Origin: Phycomyces blakesleeanus NRRL 1555(-)
Taxonomy: Eukaryota > Mucoromycota > Mucoromycetes > Mucorales > Phycomycetaceae
DNA length: 64,000 bases
NCBI RefSeq assembly: GCF_001638985.1
Contig: NW_017265134.1
Coordinates: forward strand, 2,633,732-2,697,731
Direction: 5' to 3'
Part shown: positions 23,458 to 35,630 of the stretch, piece after piece
Numbering within the stretch: position 1 is the stretch's first letter
Layout of the letters: each line of letters begins with the position of its first letter
The notes under the pieces: generated by a model
What the model was told of the DNA's origin: nothing
The model's input: only the letters and a program-made list of their open reading frames with translations
Database searches by the model: none
Translations under genes and position numbers: made by a program

Positions 23458-25742
23458 CAGAATAAGTGGTTAAGATAATATTTTTTCTTGCATTCAGTAT
23501 TGTCGACCTTGTTCTTAAACTATTTCTATCCATCCCCGCATTCCCGTTTTTCTCGAATGTGACGTCGTCTGTCTTCCCTTTTTTTTTCTAAAGGTGCCTT
23601 GGACGGGTACCTACCCGGCCATCCAATATTATACAGAAGTAACGTACTACGCAAATTTAAGGAGTTTACCGTTTATTATTTATTTATGCTTAAAGTCGCC
23701 TTTGCTAATCATTTAAAAGATGCATGCTACGTACGATGAAAGGCAAGTAACAAATAGACAGAAAGCAGAAAGGCATGAATCCTACTACAGTGCCTGCCTA
23801 TTGGCCACCGATTAACCCACCCCTGAATCTAATTATTGCCACGATGATAAGATTAGATCAATTACAAGCCAATGCATTGATAATTTCTTAACAGGGCGCA
23901 GATTATCGTCCATTCTCACACGAGAGGTGCGGTCATCTTATTGTTACACCCAGTTTTTTGTTTTACTTATTATTTTTTTTTAAAGTAACTTTAAAAGCTT
24001 ATTTAACCCAAAGAAAAGTGTCCAAAATTAGTTGCAATTATAATTTCCCAGGACCTTACGTAAAATAGCAGCTGATATTAGAGGCATTATATTTTGTAAT
24101 TATATACATTAAAAAAGAAAACAGAAGAGCTGTTGAAAATATATAATTCTGTACTAATGAACCCGCCAGCAACTATCCGTTCAAGAATATAACATTTGAA
24201 CATGTATATAAACCAAACATATATGATAGTGACTATAGATTTTATATGACAGTCTTCATTTCATTTAATTAATATTTTGACATTTCCAGTGCGTGGTTAG
24301 TATACTAAAGTAGTGTTGCATTCTACTAGACTGAAAAAAGCTGTGGGTATATGGTGCGACCGGGAGAGAAATACAAATGCCTTTGGATACTTTTTTCCTA
24401 AAAACGAAAGTTATTTTTCCAAGACTTCAATTAAATAAATAAATAAAAACACACACACACACACTTGCAATAGTAAAATTTATGTCGAATCAAAGTCTGT
24501 GTTCTGTTTGTTCCAAGGAATAAAGACTTTAATAACAACAAATTGGCTCTAGACTTGAGTAGTTCTAGAGAAGCATCGCTCTAAAGAAGCAATATAGTGA
24601 TATATTGATCAATAGACTATGTTTGATCAACGGCATTAAGTACGAAAAAGGCATTATTTTTGTCCTTTAATTTAGCTGCACTATTAAATCTGCTGAAAGC
24701 TCTGTTAATTCGATTTACAAAGAAAAAAATGAACACATCAAAAGAGTTGAGGCAAATATGGCCGGTGAACAACATAAAGAAGTAGTTCTCTAAGCCTCGA
24801 ATACCAAGTATATAATCATTTGTTTTGTCAGATCAATAAATATTCATGGTTAAAGCAGATATTTTTATTCTGGATTTTGGACTTTTCTCTCTCTCTCTCT
24901 CTCTCTTCAATGATCGAAGTTGAAATAACACATATTGAAACAAATTCAAAAACTTTAATGTTTAACGCCTATTAAATTATATATGAAAGCACTTGTTGGA
25001 ATTTACAGTCTACTCACATATAATACCAATACCAGTAGGACGATCCTTTATAGCCTTTACATAAAATTAGAAAAAGAAAAAACTTGCTGCATGTAAGTAA
25101 AGCTAAATTAAATTAGTGTTTATTTTTGCTTGTAGTTCAGCTCATTTAATTAGATATTGTTTTTGTGGCAATAGAATATGTTCAATATTTCTTTCAAGAA
25201 AACAAAATCAACAAAAGAAGTACTTAATAATTATTAAGCACTGTACGTACATACGCGCACATGTACAGCTTTCACGGATACTCAGTATATCTTTTTTAAG
25301 CTATACATGAAGGTCCACATTTAATACCCTTTCATTCAAAATATTAGGATTAAAGATGTTCTATACAGCACATTCAAACATTCAAACACTCGATCATTAC
25401 GTTTACTCAGCACTAAATTTTAGGTGATTCCATATAAAAATAATAATAAGCGAGTGCTTTGTAGCTCCTTATAAGTATGTAATGTTTAGCCTCCTACACC
25501 CCACTTGTTTGTCTTTTGTTTGTTTTCATGTCCTATTTTTTTTGGCTGTGTATTGTGTGAGTTAAGTATATAATTTTATTGGTAATAAACACAGTTGAAT
25601 ATTAAGTAAAATATATTTATTGTAATTATTCAGTATTGCGCAGTGAGCATCTCAATTTAAGCTAACAAGGCATTTGGGTCTCGATTTTAACCAACTTCAC
25701 ATCAAGTGCAAATATTGAGTGTCATTGGGATAATAAGCCATC
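23458..25742. other. Intergenic spacer, 2.3 kb, AT-rich
   Basis: No gene seen in either strand. It contains a CT dinucleotide run near 24886-24905, a CA run near 24450, and scattered AT-rich sequence. The first 150 bp beside 23457 are the most balanced in composition and probably hold the trimethyllysine dioxygenase promoter. Confidence 0.6.
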
Positions 25743-27664
25743 TTATTTCGTAGCAATTCTGTCTTTTTGCTTGGGGCAGTATAGCTGTGTATGCAAAATA
25801 TTAAGTACTTGTGTCTATATTCTATTAAACACCATTTGCAATTCTTACCGTGAGGTTTGGATCATAGCTATAATGCTGAGGCTTACGCTGGCTGGGAAGG
25901 AAAAGCGAGTTCCAAAATATCTAAATGCACAATAAATTTAAAGAATATATATATATATTTACAAATTTTCTGCTTAACCAACTTACTTTTGAGAAATATT
26001 TGTGCAGAGTCAAACTCGGGTGAAAGCAATCGAGTGAACTAAGAAAGTTTGGTTTTTTTTAGGGTTGCATTGCTTAGAAAACGAAAATTCTCTTTCATTG
26101 ATACAAATGTTTCAATTATATATATAAATAACTTACCTCAGAGCTTGAACAGGGAAGCTGATAAAGTTAATATCATAAGGTTGATAGACTACTGCAAAGT
26201 CACCCCCCTTTCTTGCTCTGTATTTATGTGCGATATTTATTAAAGCCTTGTCGTAGTCTATTCATATAAGCAGATATATTAGAAATAAGTTTTGTCAAAT
26301 TGGTGTTTTATCCATATTGTGGTAACCCCTTACTGTCTGCCAAATAATCCATCGTGTCAGTCTGGTCCTGGGAGGCTAGACAAGGACATTCTGCCTTTGG
26401 AGTAAAATAATTCACACTGGTGTCAGTTGAGGGGCAATACTCTGCATGTGCTTCAGCCAAAGGTAACAAGGCTGACACCCTGAGATTTCCAACTAAGTAT
26501 GGTATTAAAAAAATGTTTAACTTGTGTGTTTTATTTTTAAGACAAGTATTGCGTAAAATAAATAACAAATACTCACTTAGATTAACAATGATTTTAGGGA
26601 TATTATTTTGAATTCTCTCAATGGCGGACTCGACGTACAAAGTATAAGCTTCCACTGTGCTTTCGTTTGCAAATGAAGTACATGAGCCACATTGATCGTT
26701 ACCTAGAAACATTTATTAATCAAAGTGTGTTATCTTTGTAAATTATTTTCGGAGGGCTTACTTCCGATCTGAATTGTAATGAGTTTCCAGTCGTTCTCAA
26801 AGTCTACGCCAGGATAATTTTTCATACCTATTTTTTATAGCATTTTCAACACTAAGCCTTTTGACTTGAATATATTTTCGATATATGTATAGACTATAAC
26901 TTACGAGGGATAACATAGTCCAGCTCGGGATCAAGACTTTTGGCAACAGCTCCACTTCTTGCACCGTTTAGATTATCTATTGAGGGTCTGTCTAAAAAAA
27001 AAAGAGAGATACCAAGGGGGTAAGTCTATTTAAAGAGTAAAAGTAAAGTGAACTCCTGAAAAAAAAAGAATCCCTTACATTCCGTAGGTGGGCAGTATTC
27101 AACTAACGAATGAGAAATAGGTTAGAATGGAGTCTTTTGCTTCGATACATAATACTGTAAAAAAACAAGAACAAGAACAAGAACAAGAACAAGTGATAAA
27201 ACTTACGATTACAGCGCTCAACTAGATGTTCTCCAACAGAAGCTCCCTTTAGTTTTGGCTGGTATCTTTTGGTGTAGGTTGCTAATGTTTCTGCACCATC
27301 GTTACCGCCAATTGGGTAGCTCTCACCTCGGTACTCTATGACAGTATTAATGGTGGTTGTGCCGTTGCCTTTACCCATGAGGCCAAACCCTCCAATGATA
27401 CTATTCGCTCATTGAGTAAATATGTACAATGAAGTCAATATATCATCTAAGTTTTCTCTCTCTCTCTCTCTTTATTTACCTGTCACCTAATGCAGCAATG
27501 ACTTTGATATCATCGATTCGCACATCAGTTACATCTTTAGGACCATTGCGTCGCACCTTCAAGGGAGGACACTTGTCAATACTATCTGCATTGCGAGCTT
27601 CTGTTCCGGTTAATAGTGCCAATGATATAGCCAAGGACAGGCAGAGAGAGCCAATTGCACGCAT
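25743..27664 (-). CDS. Secreted or lumenal GDSL-type phospholipase B (PLB1-like)
   Basis: Eleven small exons (27664-27480, 27400-27207, 27102-27079, 26991-26905, 26827-26762, 26702-26577, 26492-26334, 26257-26137, 26038-25987, 25920-25849, 25784-25743) give 375 aa. A signal peptide is visible (MRAIGSLCLSLAISLALLTG). Conserved blocks follow the animal PLB1 order: IKVIAALGDS with catalytic Ser62, YRGESYPIGG, LNGARSGA (block II), TIQIGSNDQC (block III, Asn187) and DCFHPS with Asp324 and His327. The C-terminus LYCPKQ matches the usual ITCPN ending. The Ser62 codon is split by intron 1 (AG|T). The enzyme likely releases fatty acids from phospholipids. All phases fit only when the 24-nt exon is included. 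Open frames cover only parts of it, so it is easily missed. Confidence 0.88.
27164..27193. repeat. (GAACAA)5 hexamer in intron 2 of the phospholipase B gene
   Basis: Five tandem copies of AACAAG lie within the intron between exons ending at 27207 and starting at 27102. In the gene's sense it is a pyrimidine-rich CTTGTT array ahead of the acceptor. Confidence 0.8.
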
Positions 27665-29518
27665 TGATTGATGTCGGGTACAGATCAAAGAAGAGAGTAT
27701 AGGTTAAGAGTTATATAAATCAGATGGGCTCCCTCGCTTATTTTATACTTTTATAAATTGTTACTATTAACATAACATAAACCCGCAGTATCACACTCTT
27801 TTTTTTAAAACCCCATTGACTTTCTTTTTAGTGCAAAACCAAGGCTGAATTTTACTGTATCCTCGTTCGCAGGACAAGGGTCGAATTAGTCACTAGTTTT
27901 GGCTATAATTGAGGCTAATTGATTATTTGTTTAGGGCAAGAATAAACAAATAAATAAAAATTATTGGCATGCTACTGTTCTTTCAAGCAATACAGGTATA
28001 TTTCTTGTATTAAAAGACATGGGTTAAGAAGTGAATTGATCTTATAGTCCACAAGCCACGTTACTTTAATAGATAATGTTTGATCATTTTAACTTTCAGT
28101 CCTATTCCTTTCTTGAGTACTTTACCTTGCTCGTATCACTCTATACACCATCTCTTTCTTTATATCTTCAGCTCTACTTCGATCACCATGCTGTATTTTG
28201 ATAGATTATTATTTGAACTAACAGGGATCAGTAAAGTCCATTTAATACATTTAAATAAGGAAGCTTTAGTCAAATCAATGCATCTTTATTCATTTTCAAA
28301 AGCAACTTCTGAGGATTTTTTTCAAGATATAAATAGGTAAAGCACAAATTCTGGTGGTATTTTTTTTTACTAACATAGCCTTATTTAGGGTCTCTTCTGA
28401 GAAGGCTTTTATTATGTATATATAACCACAAACCCTTTTAAAGCAAAAATGATAAAAACGGTTTCTGCAATATGATGTGTTGTTACAGGAACAAATAATT
28501 TTATTTAAACTGACAAAGCAAGCCACCTAGTACACGTAAAACTATAAGAAAAGGAGGCTAATATATAACAAAATACTACTTGATAGTTTAATGTATTTGA
28601 TATAGTAAATGTAAGAAGAAGAAGAAGAATGAAGGTGAAAACAAGATATAATATAAATTGAAACAAAAAAAGAAAGAAAGAAAGAAAGAAATTGTGGTTT
28701 GAAGTTAGATACCAAAGTAGCATACCTAAATTCTTGTCAACCAATCAAGATAACTCGCACAAAGTTCTTTTTTGAGAATGACGGCCGAAAGCGATTCCCC
28801 TCTTTTTTTGCTTGCAAAATAATTAGATGTCATATAGCTTAATAACAAAAGTAAAATTGAAACCGAAGCAGACATTAATGCTCGCTGACCAGGTATAGAA
28901 AATATATAAAAGAGGTTAATGTTTAATTCAAAGACTATTTTACCTTTCTACTTTCATTTTAATAATGTACTATAGTATATATATATATTGAATAATTGAT
29001 TAACTGTAGGCAGCATACAAGAGTATATGGTATCGGCTTTGGTGAAAAAAAAGGAGATATTTATTTTCTCTGTATAATTGTAGAGCTCTTACAAGCCATA
29101 CAATCAATATAAATAAATAAAGAAGAACTACTCCACTCAGATACTCTTTTAACAGAGCAATGTAATTAAACTTTGATAACTTGGTCCATATATATATATA
29201 TATATATTAGTTGCCATACAGAAGCTGAATAGAGCTGGAAAAAAAGTTATTCGGTTATATTTTAGTATCTTATAGCTGTACTAAATCCATCTTATTTTTA
29301 TTTACAGAAATCCTTAGTCTTAAGGAACTCGGCTATCCTATGTCACTAGCTACTTGATCAGCGTGATTTAAGAATAGGATGTAAGGAAAAGAATTTGATA
29401 TTTTACAAAAAAATGTTTATTCTCCTTTAATGATATATACATTGGACTTGTCATAAAGGTAGAAATAAAGTGATGATAATATTACATAGAAAATGTCATA
29501 ATTGCATAAGAAGAAGTA
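27665..29518. other. Intergenic spacer, 1.85 kb
   Basis: No supported gene. Short open frames at 28080-28340 and 28296-28744 are AT-rich and unconserved in appearance. An AAAG run lies near 28665-28690 and a TA run near 29190. The right-hand end is the 3' region of the zinc-finger gene. Confidence 0.55.
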
Positions 29519-30558
29519 TTAAGCATTATTGTTATTGTTATTGTTATTGTTATTAGTTGGCATAGTTTGTCTTCTCAAAAAAAAACATTTGTCTGTGTGT
29601 CTTTCAAGATTGAATTTACTTGTGTATGTTTTTTCACAGTTGTTGCATTTCCACCTTTTGCGATCTTCATCATGGCTCTTTTCGTGCCTTGTCATATTCC
29701 TTTTACGAGCATTCGAAAAGTCACACTGACTACATCTGTATAGTTTTGCTGAGCCACCAGGTGTATTCACTGTCTTTCCATTATATGGATAATTAATAAA
29801 GCTTTTCCCAATAGGTTCTTTGCTCTTTCGTTTGCCTTTTAATCAGAACCAAAAATTTGGGTTAATACATGCAACCATAGACCTTTGATCTATTTAATAT
29901 TAAATAAAAAATTACCACTCTTTCTTGCCACAGCTTGGGGAATATTTGGACAGTCTGGCTGAAACTCAGAGGATGGTGAATAAACCGAAGAAGAAACCGG
30001 AGTTTGACAATGATACGACGACTGGGTACAAGAGCCAATACCAGCATCGCCACCAGTTTGATTAAGGTTCTCGGTAGCACGATAAAACAACCTTTCGACC
30101 ATTTCATCAGCAGTACTCTCATAACACGAGTCAGAAACTGACAATTGACTTTGGTGAGAGCTAGGACTGAGGCTAGGTTGAGAAAAGGAGCTACTGACGT
30201 TTGGACTCTGGTTGACATCGGGTGTGCCAAGGCTCAAAGGCAAATTTTCTTCCGTCCTGAGATTTTGACTGTATAAAAATTCACCGGTGTATAGTGGGTC
30301 TGGGCTTCTATAACCCCCGGATTGTTGCAAGTCCAAAAAAGCCAGCCTATTCAGTTCTTGCCAAATCAAGGGTTGTGATATAGAGTTTTGCCCTAGGACA
30401 GCAGGATTGAGCGCATCACTGATGAGAGAAGCATCTATCATGACAGTATCAGAGAACTCAGGTTGACCTTGGATGAGCTGATAAAGATGTGTATTAAACA
30501 ACTCAGGGACACCGTTAAAGCCAGTATCTTCGGTTTGGGGATAGGTATTATTGAACAT
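29519..30558 (-). CDS. C2H2-type zinc-finger protein, putative transcription factor
   Basis: Two exons (30558-29916, 29835-29519) give 319 aa. Residues 1-215 are acidic and Ser/Gln/Asn-rich with no fold recognised, resembling an activation region. The C-terminus has two adjacent fingers. Finger 1 is C-x2-C-x12-H-x3-H (YRCSQCDFSNARKRNMTRH). Finger 2 is C-x2-C-x12-H-x3-C (WKCNNCEKTYTSKFNLERH). The second therefore ends in Cys rather than His. A basic stretch (KRKSKEP) at the exon junction may be a nuclear signal, and the protein ends in an Asn run encoded by a TTATTG repeat. An in-frame ATG at 30618 would add 20 residues; 30558 is preferred because the upstream part is hydrophobic and unlike the rest. 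Target genes are unknown. Confidence 0.8.
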
Positions 30559-32199
30559 ATCAAAAAATAAGCAGAAAAAGGTGGGAGTTTCGTTTGAAAG
30601 AAAAGAGTATGATAACAATTTGAAAATAACTCGAAAAGTCCATTGTTTTATACTTAATTATATCTGTGCTTGTAAAGAAGTACCAATACATGGATGGTCT
30701 TGTCGTAGAGGTCTCTATGAAATGCCCAGTAGTCTTTGTGTAACTTGACCGGATTTTGATTGGCTCACAAAAGAAAAGCTTTCATTTCTTTGCTTGTTAA
30801 AAAAAATCACCCTGGTGGTCAAGACAAAGAAAAGGTCATAGATACATATAGTGAAAGAATTTTGAGAAAAGAAAAAAAAGGAAAACAAGGTAGTTTTCTT
30901 CTATAGAATATTTACTTCCCCAAAGGTGTTGGTCTTACTTAAGAATTCAACAAAATACTCAGAAGAAGGAGCTAATTCATTGGGATAAGTACTTGACATA
31001 CACAAAAGATAATATACTACGGTTGGATAGACAGTTGATGATGATATGCCTGCTCAACTTCTTTAAACAGGCTTATTTCTTATTAAGCGATTGCTACATA
31101 AGACTGTGACTTCAAAGGGTAAATGGCATTGGCACTTTGCCCTTTAATCTCAACTTTTTAATAGTCAATTGTTTTTATTTATTTATTCAAAAAGTATTAT
31201 ATTATAGGTATTATGGCTCTTTTTTTTTAATAAGAAAGACCAGAGTGGACTTTGGCTATACACCAAACTCTTCTTTTATAGTCATTCATTATGATATGAG
31301 CTTTGATTTTTTTCAAAACATGGTATCCATGTAGAAAAGAAGGATAACGCGAATTTAAGGCGACAATCACTTGAAAGAATACAATAGACCCTATAGATAA
31401 CTAGATCATTAGCTTGTATATGGATACATTTGAGTGTGTATATAGATGCAATCATTTATTTCAACACATGCAGGTTGGAAAGTGCGTCACAGTTATACTC
31501 ATCCTCATCAAAAGACAAGCCATATCTTCCAATTTAGTAAGAGGAGCTACAATGTAATACAAGTTACTAAAAGGGCATGAGGAGGAGGGTCAATATTTTC
31601 TAGCTTCAACATATATTCTTGGACTCTTACTACTTTCAAGAGAGAGAGAGTAGTAGTAAGTGCACCCATGACCACACACATTAAGTAGTTGACTAGTTAG
31701 AACGAGCATATGCATATTACTAGAGACTTATTCTTCTATTTCTTAATCACGTATTGACAGGTTAAGAATAGCAAGAGTCAACTCATTCAATATACCGATT
31801 AGACACGATATTAATTATTAATTTTTCTCATGTTGAGGCAAAAAAAAAACCATAAACACACAATTGTCTGTATTATGCTATTTAAATAAGGCAATGTTGG
31901 CTATAACACACAAAAAAGGCTTAAGAAAAGTGTATAATATATGTAGCATAAATAAGGCCAAACATATTAAAGTGAGTAAATCAAAAAAGAACAAATAGCT
32001 TTTGTAATCTGTTTCGAGTGTGAATTAAAAATAAAATAAAATAAAATAAAATAAGATAGTACTTAATGATTCAAGAATATCGTATATTAATCTCATAGTA
32101 TAACGGTTTAGGACATCTTAAATATAAGAAAAATGTTTGTGTTTGCGATGGCCAGAATAAACAGGTTTATTTTTTATGAATTTTGAGAGGGTGTTGTGT

Positions 32200-32765
32200 G
32201 GGCTAGCTAGCGGTCGCGATACCATGTGGATTATTCAAAGATTGCTATATTGTGTATGTCAGTTGGAGGCTGCGATACCGTCCGTATAGTTTGGAGGTTA
32301 GTCCTATTAATTTACATCTATTAATGTAGGTTGCAGTTTTAGCATCATGGCTAATATGATTATATGCATTTCTAATTAATCAGTCAACTATACACCAAAT
32401 ATTCTCACATTTACCGCTGAAACGATCAAATACTTAATAAAAAAAATACTCGTTTTGATCAAATTGACTAAATAAATACAGAAAAACAGCTATATATCCA
32501 AATTGGTTAAACAGATAGGGAACAATGAGATCCACCATCTAAAGGTTGTTTGGCATTGATTGCTCAAATATTGGTCAACAATTCTACAATTTTCACACCA
32601 AGGAAAATCCATTAATATTGAAATTTGGGTATGGCCATCTTTAAATATTGTTATATATATACACAGCCAAAAAATACTTGAATCAAGAAAAACTCTTAAT
32701 GTAAATATCAGGTTCTGCAATTCTCTTCAGTAAATAGTGCTAGCAAGATAATAAAGATGTGGTAG
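32200..32765. repeat. Diverged interspersed repeat, copy A
   Basis: It shares ordered blocks with copy B at 34730-35630: TCAGTTGGAGGCTG units at the left, CGTTTTGATCAAA with ACAGCTATATATC, then GATCCACCAT, CATTGATTGCTCAAATATT and CAGGTTCTGCAAT with GTAAA at the right. On the minus strand a frame (32720-32490) is open and overlaps the conserved blocks (DQYLSNQCQTT), suggesting an old coding element. Confidence 0.65.
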
Positions 32766-33138
32766 CCTTTAATATGATTTTGCATTTCCGAGACACAACA
32801 CTAATACTGTTTCCTATATGCCCGCACACGAATGCTACTAAGGACCTGTAGCTTTAAGCAGCAACTACCACAGGATTCCGCTGCCTCTTTTTTTATTATT
32901 ATTAATTAATTGTGTTAAATATGTATATTTGTATTATACAACTCCCATACTTTTGTATCTTCTATGCATAAAGTGTCAGAGTTTTTCTCTGCTAGAAACC
33001 ACCACACCTTTATTTTATTTTTTATGAGCTGTTACGAATGTCATGATTTCCTTTGAAATTTCTAACTCTATAAAGTATCATCAGAGCTTCAGTACAGTCA
33101 AACTCCAACCAATTCTAAAAGAAATATTACGGACGAGT

Positions 33139-33259
33139 ATGGTGGTACCTAACACACATTTTTTTTTCATTTTTTGTTTTTTTAAAGAACGTCAATCGTC
33201 ACTTCAACTACTTTAACGGAGTTGAGTTTTACGAGTTCCTTTTCAGTGAAGAAGACTAA
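33139..33259 (+). CDS. Candidate microprotein of 25 aa, two exons
   Basis: ATG GTG at 33139-33144 is followed by a GT...AAAG intron (33145-33187) and an exon (33188-33259) encoding an aromatic, acidic peptide that ends FYEFLFSEED before TAA. The second exon has much more balanced base composition than the flanks. It may instead be the last exon of a decayed gene. No homologue is recognised. Low confidence. Confidence 0.2.
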
Positions 33260-34729
33260 AGTAAATGAAGCCTTCCATCTACTTTACACATCTCTTGTAT
33301 CCTTTTATCGCTGATGCGTACACCTGTGAAAAAAAAAGAAGGGGGAAAATGCGTGACTATTTTTATATGCATGTGACTACTAGAGCTAAAGACTATGAAA
33401 AAAAAAAGCAAAAAGTAAACAAAAAAGGACGCAAAAAACAGAAAAAGACGAGCGACAACGATGCAAAACCTTATTTACCATCAAGAACTACAATTCTGTT
33501 CATGCGGATAGCTCATTAGCTTATATATAACTCTCATCATGTTCTTGCAGAAATGAGCTTGTCAGAACATTGCGCATTAAAGATCAATTCTCTATTTTTC
33601 TCATTCAGCCTGACGTCCGATGTTGATTCGCGCATCCTTTTAACAGCCACTCATGATAGAAAGTAAGAGTTTTCAGGGTAAAAAACAAAGCGCACACGCG
33701 TTTAAAAAATGTTAAGCTCTTTAACGTATCTGATATATATATATACAATCGATGTCTGATCGATTTCCTAGAAATATAATAGATTTTTGACTATTACAAG
33801 AATAATAGGAGAGCCTTTTATGGATGATATTAAAAAATATGTATAGTTTTTAGTAGTGAACAATATAAAATACAACAAAGCACAGAGGAAGGGTCTTTAT
33901 AAAAATTGATTTATTCTATAGGATTTAATAAAGCCTTACAAAAGGAATCACTAGGCAAGATATCTGCTTTACACGCTTGATAGTTATTTTTCTTCTTTGA
34001 GCCTCGATTTTTTCAAGCTGTTTGAACGTCGGGGTTTATTATCTTTTGCAGGAATATGCTTTGCTCATAATACAATCCGACTTGCTGTTTGGATAGTCAC
34101 ACTCATGTCAGATATCTCTCGTTAATAATATATGTTTTTAATAAAATGTGTTAGTGTAGACTTGGTCTAATTGTACTTTACTCTTAACAATATACTTGAC
34201 CATACGTATTCCAATTCATGCTTGTAGTACATAAAAATAAGGTATGAAGGGGTATGAGAAGGGTATCTGTAGTGGTACATTGAGTGTGTCTTCAAAATTA
34301 CAACAATGAACCTCAACTGTATTTATCTATTTCCATTTCTCCCTCTTATTAATGATCAATTATCCAGAGAAATATAGCTTATCACAACATATTGGAAATA
34401 TCTTTATAAGTATCGAAAGATAAAAGCAATAAATTCCACTTACATATTACTTCTGTTTTCGTTTAATTTTCTCTTTCAAGAGAACAAACCGTCGATTGCC
34501 AATATTTGGGCTAAGGATTTGTTAGAGAAGATCAATATATCTATATATGTATTACTGTCTATTTATATAATAGCTTATGCTAATAGTGAGTGAATCATTC
34601 ACAGTCTTTCAAGCTGCAAAATTTCAAGACAACACTCACAAACTGAAGGTATAAATTATGAGCTTTGAAAAGATACTGATAAAAAAGCAGTATTTAATAT
34701 TTTTTATTAGTTTCGGGATGGTGCTATGT

Positions 34730-35630
34730 AAGTCAATTGAAGGTCATGATACTACGCAGACCAATTGTCAGCTGATAGATCTTACGAGTCAGTTGAAGGC
34801 TACAACGTTGCTTGGATCACTTGGAGGCTGGTACGGTTTGTGGGTCAGTTGGATACTGCAGCTCCGTGTGAGACTTTTTGAATACTGGCATATTTTGTGC
34901 AGCAATCGGGTATTGTGGTGCCATTTAGGTCAATTAGAAGTTAGTTTTATTAATCTAAATCATGTTAGTTTAGATTGTAGTTTCAGTATCACAGTTAGAA
35001 TAATTTCAAACATACTTAGTTAAACAGATACATATACTCTGAAAGTCGTTGAATTTATTGGTGAAATGAAGAAGTGTTTAATACAAAAAAAAAGGATCGT
35101 TTTGATCAAACTAACAAGTCAAGTACAAAAAACCAGCTGTATATCAAAATACATCAAGTAAAGGCTCTTTATACTTTTACGTAACATAATGGAGCGCATT
35201 AAGATCCACCATTTTCAACTTGTTTTACATTGATTACTCAAATATTGATCAAAACCATTTATTTTTTCACTCTAAAGAACCATTTACTAATACATTTTTG
35301 GATATTTACACCACAAGACCGTATTTGATCCCAAAGTTCCGTCAGGACATACACCTAAAAAAAAATCCAAATTTTGGATTTTTCTATTAAGTAAAGTTAA
35401 TTATAAACTTAATCGATGGTGGTCAGTGCTTGTTCGCTCAATATCAGCCAAATATTCATGGAGATATCAAGAGATTTAAAAATGACAATATCGATATTTA
35501 CACCTTGAGATGATTTTGTTTGAATGTCCGATAGTAAAGATGTAACTCAAAAATTATCACTATGCGATGGCAGGTTTTGTAATCCTTTAGTAAAGAGTGT
35601 TATCCAGATAATAATGGGATTTATCAAAAT
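34730..35630. repeat. Diverged interspersed repeat, copy B
   Basis: The longer copy. Its left 250 bp are a degenerate tandem array of GTCAGTTGAAGGCT-like units. The right part matches copy A block by block (GTTTTGATCAAAC, CCAGCTGTATATC, GATCCACCAT, CATTGATTACTCAAATATT, CAGGTTTTGTAAT). The minus-strand frame that is open in copy A is broken by stops here, so the copy is decayed. A possible third fragment follows at about 35400-35540. Confidence 0.65.

Noticed and set aside
25825..25860. Read-through ending of the phospholipase B at TAA 25825
   Set aside because: Using the donor at 25848 and the acceptor at 25785 gives LYCPKQ, matching the conserved family ending, so the spliced end is preferred.
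33265..33519. 84-codon Lys-rich frame
   Set aside because: Low-complexity Lys/Arg from A-rich DNA; no splice or family support.
34658..35023. 121-codon plus-strand frame
   Set aside because: It reads through the degenerate tandem array of repeat copy B; the peptide has no conserved features and the start lies in AT-rich DNA.
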